Counted from the stretch's first letter, positions 41,386 to 50,056 are shown. The stretch is DNA of 64,000 nucleotides from JAXDJH01 sp034663635 (GCA_034663635.1 JAXDJH010000023.1:124001-188000), one strand, 5' to 3'. Notes: generated by a model not told the origin, from the letters alone. Numbers and translations are program-made.

Positions 41386-43311
41386 TCAAGCTTGGCGTGC
41401 TCCGAGTTTGAAGTTTTCCTCGACGTGCGTTGCACGAAGCATGTCCATCCCGAACATCTCGAAGAACGCTTGCGTCTGACTGATCTGCGCGCGCAAAGCC
41501 TCGATCTTCGTTTCGAGCTGTTCGGGGGATAACCGACAAGCGACCCCGAGTTCTTCGCGCGGTGTCGTCACGGGCGTTCCAGGCGCAAACACGTTGTAGG
41601 TCTCGAGAACGGGGCACCACTGGTCCGCCCATTCCGGCGTGACCGTTGCGTAATAGAGCCCGGCCCCCGAAGGCGCGGCGCGCCGGAACGCCTCGGTGGT
41701 CCAGCGACTCACCGCGATGTGGTCCTCATGGCCCGTGTGCCCGTCGGGCCCGAACGTGAACACCGATGCGGGCTGCACGCTCTCGATCAGCGCGACGATC
41801 TTGGCTATCGCCTCTTCGTCATCCACCTCGTGACAATGGCCGTCGATGTAGTCGAGCCAGTGATGTTCGCTCACTCCGAGGATCCGCAACGACTCCGCGA
41901 TCTCGATCTCCCTGATCTCGGCCATCTTCTCCGGCGGCCACCGCTCCGCGTCCTGCGATCCGCCCTCGCCTCGCGTCGCGGTCACGCAAACGACCCGACG
42001 GCCGTCGGCCACCGCTTGCTGCATGACCCCACTCGTCAGGTAGGACTCATCGTCGGGGTGAGCCCACACGCACATAGTCGTTCCTAGGTCCACGTCGGCT
42101 GCCCTTTCCGCGATCGGGACGGTGATCGTGAAGGCGCTTCCTTCACCCACCTTGCTCTCGACTGAGATGTCGGCGTTCATCGCCGCGCACAAGCCTTTCA
42201 CCATGTAGAGCCCTACGCCAAGCCCGCCCACCGTTCGCGTCTGGGACTCCTCGACCTGGAAGAACGGCTGGAAAACGTTCGGCAGCTTGTCTTCGGGGAT
42301 GCCGCGGCCCTCGTCTCTGACGGTGATCGCCACCGCTCCGGAAACCGGCTTGGCGGAGATCGTGATCTCACTTCCCTCCGACGAGAACCGCTTCGCGTTC
42401 TCCAGCAAGTGCTGCAACGCCTGGTAGAGCCGCCCGGGATCGGCGAGAACATTGGGAAGATCGTCGGGCACGTCTAAGACGATCCCGTGCGACTTCCCCC
42501 GCCCATCGATCGCCATATCCCGGAGGATGCTCGACACGCTCGTCGGCGTCGGATTGATCTTCGCAAGGCCCTGCTCGAGATCGGAGAGATCCAGCAGGTC
42601 GTTGATCATCACCTCGAGCCTGTGGCCGGCGGCGACCACGCGGCTGGCTGCTTCCTGGATCATCCGGAAGTCGAGCCTGTCCGCGCTCGTCGCTAGCGTT
42701 TCCGCGAACCCGAGGATCGCCGCCAGGGGAGTGCGTAGCTCGTGCGAGATGATCGACATGAATTCCTTCTTGATGAATTCGGCGGATTGGAGCATCTCGA
42801 TGGCGCCCTGTTGCTTCTCGAACAAAAGCGCGTTCTGGACGGCCGCCGCGATCGTCGGAGCGAATCGAAGAGCTGCTGCCTGTACCTCGGGCGGGAAAGC
42901 ATCGACCTCCGGCGAATCGATCTGAACGACGCCCGTCACTTCCCCATTGAGGATCAGAGGCCACCCGAAATAGCTGACAACACCCTCGCTGACCGCCTTG
43001 AAAGGGGAGCCCTCTGCACGGATGTCGGCGATGTAGAGAGGTCGCTCGGAACTGGCGATGCCTCCCGTGACGCCTTCATTGAGCGGCAGCTTGAGGGTCA
43101 TCACTTCTGGAGGAGCGGGAGGATCGGTTCCGACGATGCGGAGGTGATCTCCTTCGATCAACGCGATCGCGCCGCCGCCGAACTTGATCAATTGCCGAAG
43201 AGCTCCGAGGCTGCGCTCGAGGACCTCTTGAAGATCGAGCGTGCTTGTCACATCGCGGCTTAACTCGACCAGAAGTCGCGCTTCCTCGATCGGATCGAGT
43301 TCGTCGGTCAC
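41386..43311 (-). CDS. GAF-sensor histidine kinase fused to a PIG-L (LmbE) deacetylase
   Basis: 641 residues, GTG start at 43311. Residues 1-165 form a GAF domain. A coiled linker leads to HisKA (SHELRTPLAAILGF, phospho-acceptor His190) and HATPase_c (N-box ENAKRF with Asn305, DEGRGIPEDKLPNVFQPFF, GGLGVGLYMVKG). From about residue 410 comes a PIG-L domain: CVWAHPDDESYLTSG (His418, Asp421), RGEGGS, and GPDGHTGHEDHIAVS (His528 or His531 as third metal ligand). PIG-L enzymes are zinc N-deacetylases of GlcNAc-type substrates such as mycothiol precursor. A kinase joined to one is unusual. An internal ATG at codon 413 has AGGA upstream and could yield the PIG-L part alone. No membrane helix, so cytoplasmic. 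No response regulator is adjacent. Confidence 0.88.
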   Translation of the reverse strand: MTDELDPIEEARLLVELSRDVTSTLDLQEVLERSLGALRQLIKFGGGAIALIEGDHLRIVGTDPPAPPEVMTLKLPLNEGVTGGIASSERPLYIADIRAEGSPFKAVSEGVVSYFGWPLILNGEVTGVVQIDSPEVDAFPPEVQAAALRFAPTIAAAVQNALLFEKQQGAIEMLQSAEFIKKEFMSIISHELRTPLAAILGFAETLATSADRLDFRMIQEAASRVVAAGHRLEVMINDLLDLSDLEQGLAKINPTPTSVSSILRDMAIDGRGKSHGIVLDVPDDLPNVLADPGRLYQALQHLLENAKRFSSEGSEITISAKPVSGAVAITVRDEGRGIPEDKLPNVFQPFFQVEESQTRTVGGLGVGLYMVKGLCAAMNADISVESKVGEGSAFTITVPIAERAADVDLGTTMCVWAHPDDESYLTSGVMQQAVADGRRVVCVTATRGEGGSQDAERWPPEKMAEIREIEIAESLRILGVSEHHWLDYIDGHCHEVDDEEAIAKIVALIESVQPASVFTFGPDGHTGHEDHIAVSRWTTEAFRRAAPSGAGLYYATVTPEWADQWCPVLETYNVFAPGTPVTTPREELGVACRLSPEQLETKIEALRAQISQTQAFFEMFGMDMLRATHVEENFKLGARQA

Positions 43312-43392
43312 AAGGCAATCATGCTGTCGGGTTTGGGGGCTGTCTATGGCCTGGCGTCCGCTTCGGCCCCCTTTGCCTTAACTTCATAGACG

Positions 43393-43761
43393 ATGGCGCA
43401 CACACCTAGTTCCTTGAGGCCGGTGCTGGTCATCGGATTCCTTGCCGGGATCTCGAGCGGGCTTTTCGGGATCGGCGGCGGGACGGTCATGGTCCCCCTG
43501 TTGGTCCTGTGGGCCGGCTTCGACCAGCATTCGGCTCACGCAACGTCGCTTGCCGGGATCGTCCCTCTTGCGGCGGTGGGGGCGACGGTCTTCGCCACGG
43601 CGGGAGAGATCGATCTCCGTCTCGCGGGGTTGCTGGCGCTTGGAGGGATCGCCGGGGCGCCGCTCGGGGCAAAGTTGATGGCTCGCTCGACCGAGCGCGG
43701 CCTGAAGGTCGCATTCGGAGCTCTCACGATCGCTATCGGTGCACTGCTGGTGTTCCGATGA
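43393..43761 (+). CDS. Half-size TauE/SafE (TSUP) transporter subunit A
   Basis: 122 residues with four hydrophobic helices. It carries one TSUP repeat: GFLAGISSGLFGIGGGTVMVPLL and HATSLAGIVPLA. Full TauE/SafE proteins of about 250 residues contain two such repeats, so this gene codes for half of one. No ribosome site is obvious. It overlaps the next gene, a second half, as ATGA, so the two should be made in equal amounts and pair in the membrane (inference). Family substrates are sulfite, sulfoacetate, taurine-derived anions and similar small organic or sulfur anions, usually exported. Confidence 0.85.
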   Translation: MAHTPSSLRPVLVIGFLAGISSGLFGIGGGTVMVPLLVLWAGFDQHSAHATSLAGIVPLAAVGATVFATAGEIDLRLAGLLALGGIAGAPLGAKLMARSTERGLKVAFGALTIAIGALLVFR

Positions 43762-44174
43762 GCCTCTTAGAGATCGTGGGAACCATCGGATTCGGGCTCA
43801 CGGTGGGCATCTTCGCCGCCATGTTCGGCGTCGGCGGCGGGCTACTGATGGTCCCCTTCATGGTGCTCGTTCTCGGCCAGAGCCAACACCTTGCAGAAGG
43901 AACGTCCTTACTCGTGATGATCCCCACGGCGATCGCGGGAGGGATGGTCCATCGAAAGGGTGGGTTCATCGACCTCCGGACGGCCGGGGCCCTGGGACTG
44001 GGGGGCGCGCTCGGTGCCCTAGGAGGCGCACTCCTCGCCTTGGAGTTGGAGGCGGCTCAGCTGAGCCGCTTGTTCGGCATCGTGGTGATCCTGGCGGGTA
44101 CGAGGTTGCTGGTTCAGGGCCTAAGAGGGGAAGGGGGCAGGGGAACCCCGCATGAATCGAGAAACCCTGGGTAG
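43758..44174 (+). CDS. Half-size TauE/SafE (TSUP) transporter subunit B
   Basis: 138 residues from the ATG at 43758, overlapping subunit A's stop. Again one four-helix TSUP repeat: GFGLTVGIFAAMFGVGGGLLMVPFM, HLAEGTSLLVMIPTAIAG and KGGFIDLRTAGALGLGGALG. The two subunits are clearly related to each other and to both halves of ordinary TSUP proteins, but neither is truncated by a frameshift: each has its own start and stop. A polar tail (GEGGRGTPHESRNPG) closes the protein. Together they look like a two-gene version of a one-gene transporter. Confidence 0.85.
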   Translation: MSLLEIVGTIGFGLTVGIFAAMFGVGGGLLMVPFMVLVLGQSQHLAEGTSLLVMIPTAIAGGMVHRKGGFIDLRTAGALGLGGALGALGGALLALELEAAQLSRLFGIVVILAGTRLLVQGLRGEGGRGTPHESRNPG

Positions 44175-44243
44175 GTGGGCTTTTGCCCGGTTTGTTCGGG
44201 CGTGCCCCACACGGGACTCTGCCTGCGGAGGAAGGGGAACTCG

Positions 44244-45899
44244 ATGCGCCGACCGACCCTCTTGGCGATTGTGGCCGTCGCGATGCTGCTTGCCGGGCTG
44301 CCGCTGACACCCGCACCCGCCCGCACCGCCAACCTGACCTCCAAGATCCATCCCGCCGATCCGCTCGGGCGGGCGGAAGCCTGGCTTCCCCAGGACCCGG
44401 GCACGAAGAAATGGCTCGAGCTCGATTACGGCCCCTACGAGATCCATCCCGGCTCGGACTTCTCGAGGATCGACGCCGAGGTGGTGGGGGCCGACGGCTT
44501 CGCGGTCGGATTCGTACCGACCGTTGTTTACGCCGACGGAACCGAAGCTTCTAGCCACGACATCCACATCCATCACGCACATTGGACGTGGCTGGATCCC
44601 GAAGCACCCGGCTACCACCGGTGGTTCTACGGGACGGGCGAAGAGCGCACGCAAGGGAGCATCAATCCCTCTGCGATGGCTGATCCTCGCTACAAGGACG
44701 GGATGCGCTACGGCATCGCGTTGAGCAAAGGCGATCACCTCGGATTCATCTCGATGCTCCACAACAAGACCTCCAACGCTCTCACCGTCTACCTACGAGT
44801 TCGTATCGAATTCGTCTATGGGACGCACGACGAGCTCCAAGATGCGGCAGGGCTCGATTTCCACAACCTGACGCCGGTCTTGCTCGGTACGACGTTCAAC
44901 GTTCCGCACACCGGCGGCGAGTACGTGTTCCCACTGGACGCCACCAAGAAGACGATCGGCCCCCACAGCAACTACGCGAACCCGATCGCCACGGCCAAGG
45001 TGGTGCCGGGTGTCGGCCAGGTCTGGGAGGTTCCGTGGGACGGCACCGTCGTGATCGGGGCGGGTCATTCCCATCCCGGCGCGCGGGAAGTCGTTCTATC
45101 CAATCTCGGTCGTAAGAACGATCCCTGTCCCAACAGTGACGGCGACCAGTTCCCAGGCATCACCGTGGCCAAGAGCCGGAACATCACGCGCAATGGTGTC
45201 TTCCCTTCCGCCGAATATCAGATGGGATTGACGCAACCCGGATGGCGGGTGCACGTCCGTGAAGGTGATCGACTCGTGATCAACGGCGTCTACGACGCCA
45301 CCGACTACGCGTATCCGGATGCGATGTCCTACTTCGGCATGTACATCGATCCGCGCGACAAAACGTCTGCCGACGAGGTCTGCACGGCAGAGTTGATCGA
45401 CCAACCGGATGCCACTCAAGACGAGATCACGTGGACCGTGCCCAACCAGAAATGGCCCGAGCATCACGCGATGGAAACGTGCACGCGTTGTGATGTTCCC
45501 GGCCCCCTGCCGGAGCCCGGACCCGAGACGAACGTGGTCCACATCGCCGGGTTCCAGTACCTTCCCGGCAACCTGGGCTACGAGGGTTCACCGTTGGGCC
45601 CGCCCGTCGTCAAACAAGGCGACACGTTGACGTTCATCAACGAGGACTACGCAGAGGCGTCCGTTCGCCACAGCGTCACGACCTGTAAAGCGCCATGCAA
45701 CGGACCTACAACGATGAACTATCCGTTCCACGACGGGGTGATCCACTCGGGCGCTCTCGGCTACATGTGGGAGGAGACCTATATCAATGCCCGCACCGAG
45801 CCGTACTTCCAGCTCGACACGACTGACCTCGCGAAGGGCTACTACTCGTATTTCTGCCAGCTCCACGCATGGATGCGAGGCAGCTTCTACATCAAGTAG
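44244..45899 (+). CDS. Secreted copper-domain protein with C-terminal cupredoxin
   Basis: 551 residues from the ATG at 44244 with GGAGGAAGGGG upstream; the start of the open frame at 44175 precedes a normal signal peptide (MRRPTLLAIVAVAML, cut near PARTA). Residues 30-410 are beta-rich with many histidines (EASSHDIHIHHAHWTW, WVIGAGHSHPGA-like) and resemble the PHM-type copper monooxygenase-like fold only loosely; family uncertain. Residues about 430-551 form a cupredoxin whose copper loop is FCQLHAWMRG (Cys538). It starts a cluster with a small cupredoxin and a sugar-dehydrogenase-like protein. Copper binding is likely, oxidase activity unproven. Confidence 0.7.
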   Translation: MRRPTLLAIVAVAMLLAGLPLTPAPARTANLTSKIHPADPLGRAEAWLPQDPGTKKWLELDYGPYEIHPGSDFSRIDAEVVGADGFAVGFVPTVVYADGTEASSHDIHIHHAHWTWLDPEAPGYHRWFYGTGEERTQGSINPSAMADPRYKDGMRYGIALSKGDHLGFISMLHNKTSNALTVYLRVRIEFVYGTHDELQDAAGLDFHNLTPVLLGTTFNVPHTGGEYVFPLDATKKTIGPHSNYANPIATAKVVPGVGQVWEVPWDGTVVIGAGHSHPGAREVVLSNLGRKNDPCPNSDGDQFPGITVAKSRNITRNGVFPSAEYQMGLTQPGWRVHVREGDRLVINGVYDATDYAYPDAMSYFGMYIDPRDKTSADEVCTAELIDQPDATQDEITWTVPNQKWPEHHAMETCTRCDVPGPLPEPGPETNVVHIAGFQYLPGNLGYEGSPLGPPVVKQGDTLTFINEDYAEASVRHSVTTCKAPCNGPTTMNYPFHDGVIHSGALGYMWEETYINARTEPYFQLDTTDLAKGYYSYFCQLHAWMRGSFYIK

Positions 45900-45934
45900 C
45901 TAGGAGTCCGGGCCCAGGGGGCGAATCATCCGAT

Positions 45935-46333
45935 ATGCGACGGATAGTGCTTCTCTTCGGTCTCATAGGTCTGCTCTCGGCCGCTGCTCCGGCCGCTCAA
46001 GCAGCGGTTGCCATCTCGGGCCCAGGCGGGTTCGTGGCGGGGTTCGCAACGCCGGTCGTCGTCATCGCCGAAGGCGAAGGCGTGACCTTTCAAAGCTTCG
46101 ATGTCGCTCCTCACAACTTCGTGGCCGACGGGGCCTACCTATCGAAGAAGGCCGCCAAGAAGCAAAAGTGGTGCACTGCGTTCGAAGGCAAGTGCCCGCT
46201 CTTCTGGAGCCCACAGATCACGGCTGGAGAATCGACCGAGGTTCAAGGCCTCGAAGCCCTCAAGTCCGGGGATCAGTACGGGTTCTTCTGCACCGTGCAC
46301 CCGAACATGAAAGGCACCCTGGTCGTCCGGTAG
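45935..46333 (+). CDS. Secreted small cupredoxin
   Basis: 132 residues from the ATG at 45935. Signal peptide cut after AAQA. A single plastocyanin/azurin-like domain: VTFQSFDVAPHNFVAD supplies the first His ligand, and FFCTVHPNMKG (Cys119, His122, Met125) the other three, a complete type 1 copper site. An insertion with KKAAKKQKWCTAFEGKC has an extra Cys pair. It probably carries electrons outside the membrane for a neighbouring enzyme. The sugar-dehydrogenase-like gene starts three bases after its stop. Confidence 0.88.
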   Translation: MRRIVLLFGLIGLLSAAAPAAQAAVAISGPGGFVAGFATPVVVIAEGEGVTFQSFDVAPHNFVADGAYLSKKAAKKQKWCTAFEGKCPLFWSPQITAGESTEVQGLEALKSGDQYGFFCTVHPNMKGTLVVR

Positions 46334-46336
46334 CCC

Positions 46337-47608
46337 ATGATGCGCGCGAAACGAACGCTCGTGGCCGTGGCACTCCTTTCGACGGTCGTCGTACCTGCTT
46401 CCGCGCGGCCTCTGAGCCATCGTTCGAGTGGCTATGTCGCCGAACCGGGCTTCGTCGTAACGGTTTTCTCCGAGACCGGCGGCACACCGTCGAGTCTCGC
46501 GTTCGGCCCAGACACCAGGAAAGGTTCCGACGGCACTCGCCTCTATGTCGCCGACAACACCGGCAACAGCGTTCTCGCTATCGATGATCTCGGCGGAGTG
46601 GGGGGTCAACCCGCGGTGTTCGCGGATGGGTTCCGCGGCCCTCTCGGCGTGGTCGCCGGCCCGGATGGGAGCGTTTACGTGGCCGACGCGGAAGCTGCGC
46701 GCGAGGGACCATGGGGTTTGCGCGGCTACGGGCGCGTGTGGCGAGTGCAAGACCTCGACGGCGATGGCGTCGGCGAGAAAAAGACCGTGGTGATCAAGGA
46801 TCTTCCCAACGGGAGGCACAACACCAACGGGATGGCCTTCGGTCCAGACGGGATGCTCTACGTGACGAATGGCAACGCGACGGACGACGGTCTGGAAGGC
46901 GGCGAATACGAGGTCGACCCCTGGGGCGGCTCACTCATCCGGATCGATCCGAACTGGAAGAACGTCTCGGCGGCGGATCTCAACCCGCGCAGATCGCTGA
47001 TCGCGCAAGGTTGGCGCAACGTCTACGACGTCGCGTTCTCTCCCATCGATCCGACCAAGGCTTTCGTGCCGATGAACGGCATCGACGACGCTCGCAAGGG
47101 GTCCACCGGCGAGAACCCCGCGGACCCGGACCTAGAGGACTCCGATGACCTTCTGTTCATGACCGATATCGACGATTCCAAGATCGAGGACTTCGGTTAC
47201 CCGAGTTGTCTGTACAACGTCGGGGAGAAGGGCGATCTGAAGCCGTACGACAGCCCAAATCCCGACGTGATCAAGAAGTTCGGCGCCTGCAACGAGCGCA
47301 AGGTCCCCCGACCCGTCTCGTCCTTCGGTCTGCACACATCCTCGGACGGTCTTGAGTTCCAAAGAACCGACAACTGGGGCGACGACTACTCAAACGATCT
47401 GTTCGTCGCGGAATGGGGAAGCCTGTTCGGACCTCCGCGTGGTCACGACGTGGTCAGGGTTCAACTCAACGAGGCCGGAACGAAGGTCGAATCGCAAGAG
47501 GTCTTCTTGTTCGGGCCGGTTCCCCTCGACCTCACGTTCGATCCGAACGGAGTCATGTACGTCGCCGATTACGGCGGCTCGATCCTGCGAGTCGACCGAG
47601 TTCCCTAA
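46337..47608 (+). CDS. Secreted PQQ sugar-dehydrogenase-like propeller (glucose/sorbosone dehydrogenase family)
   Basis: 423 residues with a signal peptide. A six-bladed propeller of the GSDH family is shown by PSSLAFGPDT, LYVADNTGNSVLAID, GPLGVVAGPDGSVYVADAE, NTNGMAFGPDGMLYVTNGN, QGWRNVYDVAFSPID and PLDLTFDPNGVMYVADYGG. Soluble family members oxidise aldoses with PQQ, passing electrons to a carrier; here an adjacent cupredoxin could take that role. The usual PQQ-contacting His and Arg are only partly recognisable, so cofactor use is uncertain. Three bases separate it from the cupredoxin gene, so they share an operon. Confidence 0.75.
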   Translation: MMRAKRTLVAVALLSTVVVPASARPLSHRSSGYVAEPGFVVTVFSETGGTPSSLAFGPDTRKGSDGTRLYVADNTGNSVLAIDDLGGVGGQPAVFADGFRGPLGVVAGPDGSVYVADAEAAREGPWGLRGYGRVWRVQDLDGDGVGEKKTVVIKDLPNGRHNTNGMAFGPDGMLYVTNGNATDDGLEGGEYEVDPWGGSLIRIDPNWKNVSAADLNPRRSLIAQGWRNVYDVAFSPIDPTKAFVPMNGIDDARKGSTGENPADPDLEDSDDLLFMTDIDDSKIEDFGYPSCLYNVGEKGDLKPYDSPNPDVIKKFGACNERKVPRPVSSFGLHTSSDGLEFQRTDNWGDDYSNDLFVAEWGSLFGPPRGHDVVRVQLNEAGTKVESQEVFLFGPVPLDLTFDPNGVMYVADYGGSILRVDRVP

Positions 47609-47621
47609 CCCACATCCAGCT

Positions 47622-47666
47622 CGAGTGTGCGCAGGCGGACAGTGGTTCGCGCTGTGCGCACACTCG
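47622..47666. terminator. 12-base inverted repeat between convergent genes
   Basis: CGAGTGTGCGCA (47622-47633) and TGCGCACACTCG (47655-47666) pair perfectly around a 21-base loop. It fills the 68 bases between the stops of the convergent propeller and CsaA-like genes. It probably ends transcription from both sides, although no T-run is present. Confidence 0.55.
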
Positions 47667-47676
47667 GCGTTCGATT

Positions 47677-48036
47677 CTAGGCGACGGGGGAGCCGGGGTC
47701 GGCTCCTTCTTCAACTTGTAGGAGCCGGACGAGACCGTCCGAATCGAACGTTCCGAGCACAAGGAACTGACTCTTGAAGCCCGCGATGCGTTTCTCCCCG
47801 AGGTTGATCGCGGCAACCACCAGGCGACCCTCGAGCTCTGCCTTTTCGTAGTGGGCTACCTGCGCGCTCGTCGTTAGCTCGCCCACGGTGGGGCCGAAGT
47901 CGACAGTCAGCTTGTAAGAAGGCTTCCGGGCTTCGGGGAAATCTTCGACCTTGATCACGCGCCCCGCCCGGATGTCCAGAGCGAAGAAACCTTCCCCTCC
48001 AACGTCGGGCTTGCGGGGCTCATCAGGCGTGTACAT
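47677..48036 (-). CDS. csaA: CsaA-like tRNA-binding-domain protein
   Basis: 119 residues, ATG start at 48036. A single OB-fold of the EMAP/CsaA type: FFALDIRAGRVIKVEDFPEARKP, YKLTVDFG, TSAQVAHYEKAELEGRLVVAAINLGEKRIAGFKSQFLVLG. Free-standing domains of this kind bind the outside corner of tRNA; B. subtilis CsaA also acts as a secretion-related chaperone. The MetRS of this window lacks such a domain, so this one might act in trans (inference). It is divergent from mutM with a 38-base gap. Confidence 0.88.
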   Translation of the reverse strand: MYTPDEPRKPDVGGEGFFALDIRAGRVIKVEDFPEARKPSYKLTVDFGPTVGELTTSAQVAHYEKAELEGRLVVAAINLGEKRIAGFKSQFLVLGTFDSDGLVRLLQVEEGADPGSPVA

Positions 48037-48074
48037 GAGCCAAACCTAATGGGACCGCCCGATAGGTTCGAACC

Positions 48075-48878
48075 ATGCCCGAGTTGCCGGAAGTCGAAAG
48101 CGTGCGCAAACAGCTCGACCCGGAACTGTCGGGACGAAGGATCGAAGAGGTCTGGTACGACCCTCACGCGGCCATCCCGCGCCAGTTCGTCGACGTCGAG
48201 AGCGCGGTAGGCCGAACGATCGAACGGGTCGGCCGCCGAGGAAAGTTCTTGATCTCACCGCTCGATGGCGGATTGGAGCTCGTGATGCACCTGGGGATGA
48301 CGGGGGCATTCAGGTTCGACTTCGAGGACCCGTACGTTCGAGCCCGCCTTTGGCTCGACGACGGCCGGGTGCTCTCCTTCCGAGACGTACGCCGTTTCGG
48401 CCGCGTGGCAGTCGTCCGAGCGGGCGTCTACGACGCGATCCCAACCTTGGCGATGATGGGTCCCGAGCCGCTCTCCGAGGACTTCGACCCGGATGCCTTC
48501 GCGAGGGAGTTGGCGCGCACCACCGCGCAGGTGAAGCCGTTCCTCCTATCGCAGCGTCCCGTTGCCGGCGTTGGGAACATCTATGCGGACGAGGCCCTCT
48601 GGCGCGCTCGGATCCATCCGGCATCAAGACGCGTCGGACGAGCGCGCGCAGTTGAACTTCACGGCGCGATACGCGACGTCTTATCGGAGTCGATCGAACG
48701 TGAAGGCACAACATTTCGCGACTTCCAGATGATCAACGGCGAATCCGGCCGCAATGCCGCCTTCCTCGCCGCCTATGGACAGGGCGGTCGTCCGTGCGCG
48801 CGATGCGGAACGGCGATGCGCAAGATCGTGCTTGGAGGGCGCGCAACTACCTATTGCCCTCGCTGCCAACGCGCTTGA
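48075..48878 (+). CDS. mutM: Formamidopyrimidine-DNA glycosylase
   Basis: 267 residues from ATG. The N-terminus MPELPEVESVRKQL has the catalytic Pro2 and Glu3. It is followed by VGRRGKFLI with the conserved Lys, MHLGMTGAF, the helix-two-turn-helix (RPVAGVGNIYADEALW) and a zinc finger CARCGTAMRKIVLGG...CPRCQ. The enzyme removes 8-oxoguanine and formamidopyrimidines and cuts the backbone by beta,delta-elimination. It could instead be a close Fpg/Nei paralogue, since actinobacteria often have several. Length is normal. Confidence 0.93.
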   Translation: MPELPEVESVRKQLDPELSGRRIEEVWYDPHAAIPRQFVDVESAVGRTIERVGRRGKFLISPLDGGLELVMHLGMTGAFRFDFEDPYVRARLWLDDGRVLSFRDVRRFGRVAVVRAGVYDAIPTLAMMGPEPLSEDFDPDAFARELARTTAQVKPFLLSQRPVAGVGNIYADEALWRARIHPASRRVGRARAVELHGAIRDVLSESIEREGTTFRDFQMINGESGRNAAFLAAYGQGGRPCARCGTAMRKIVLGGRATTYCPRCQRA

Positions 48879-49007
48879 CTTCGCTCGTTTCGGTTGCCGC
48901 GTAACTGGGCAGATATTCCCAAAATCGAGACAGGAATTCGGTGCGGCGGCAGCCAAGCCTGACTTGAGGGGATGACGCACACGCGTCGGCTTATCCAGGG
49001 AGGTGTT

Positions 49008-50027
49008 ATGCGCACCAAGTTTCTAGCGACCACATCGGTCGCGATCTTGTCGGCACTGGCAATAATGAGTTCGGCCTGGGCTGCGCCGAACGACACGTAC
49101 TTCAACAAGCAGTGGGGGCTCGTTAAGGTCCAGGCAGAGCAGGCTTGGGCTACCACGAACGGAACGGGCGCACTGGTCGCCGTCATCGACACCGGCGCCG
49201 ACCTCACGCACCCGGATCTCGATGCGAACCTCGTCACCTTTTCGGACGCCGACTTCGTCGACCCTAATGGCGGCGACGGAGCGCAGGATCAGAACGGACA
49301 CGGTACTCACGTCTCGGGGATCATTGCGGCGGAAACCGGTAACGGAATTGGAGTGGCGGGGGTCGCGCCCGGAGCGAAGGTCCTGCCGGTGCGAGTCCTC
49401 GATGCCGATGGCTCCGGCACAACCGACGTCATCGCCGATGGCATCCGCTACGCAGCGGACAAGAACGTCGACGTCATCAACCTGTCGCTCGGAATCATGT
49501 CCGGCGTCGACCAAGTTGCGAAGATCATCGGCTCACTCGACACCGTTTACTCGGCGATCGACTACGCGGTCTCCAAAGGAGTTGTCGTAGTGATCGCAGC
49601 GGGCAATGACTCGGCGCCCCTTTGCGCGGAGCCGTCGGGTCACCCCCAGGTGATCTGCGTCGGTGCAACCGATAACAACGACATTCGCAGCTTCTACTCG
49701 AACTCCGACCCCACCATGACTAAGAAGTTCGTTGTGGCGCCGGGTGGGGGCGCCTTGACCTGCGCCGGGGACATCTTCTCGACTTACCTGCGCAGCCTGC
49801 CTGCCAGCGTTTGCTCCCCGGAGGCCGGTTACGAGGCTCTCGCCGGGACGTCGATGGCGGCTCCGCATGTGGCGGGGGTTGCGGCCCTCCTTGCGGCGAA
49901 GGGCCTGACGGCATCCGCCATCGTGGATTGCATCGTCGGCCACACCGACGACCTCGGCATCCCTGGACGAGACCCGATCTATGGGTACGGTCGAGTGAAT
50001 GCACTCAAAGCGGTCACGGGGTGCTGA
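49008..50027 (+). CDS. Secreted subtilisin-like serine protease (S8), short form
   Basis: 339 residues from the ATG at 49008 with AGGGAGG upstream. A signal peptide is followed within about ten residues of its cleavage site by the mature fold, so no propeptide is visible, unusual for an S8 protease. Triad: Asp61 in AVIDTGADLTHPD, His98 in NGHGTHVSGII, Ser282 in AGTSMAAPHVAG. It starts with NDTYFNKQWGL, as in thermitase- and fervidolysin-like enzymes. Four or more cysteines lie in the second half. The 128-base leader contains a GACGC-acac-GCGTC hairpin (48974-48987). A terminator follows. Confidence 0.92.
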   Translation: MRTKFLATTSVAILSALAIMSSAWAAPNDTYFNKQWGLVKVQAEQAWATTNGTGALVAVIDTGADLTHPDLDANLVTFSDADFVDPNGGDGAQDQNGHGTHVSGIIAAETGNGIGVAGVAPGAKVLPVRVLDADGSGTTDVIADGIRYAADKNVDVINLSLGIMSGVDQVAKIIGSLDTVYSAIDYAVSKGVVVVIAAGNDSAPLCAEPSGHPQVICVGATDNNDIRSFYSNSDPTMTKKFVVAPGGGALTCAGDIFSTYLRSLPASVCSPEAGYEALAGTSMAAPHVAGVAALLAAKGLTASAIVDCIVGHTDDLGIPGRDPIYGYGRVNALKAVTGC

Positions 50028-50056
50028 CGGACTAGTAACAAATTGCTTCAATCTCA

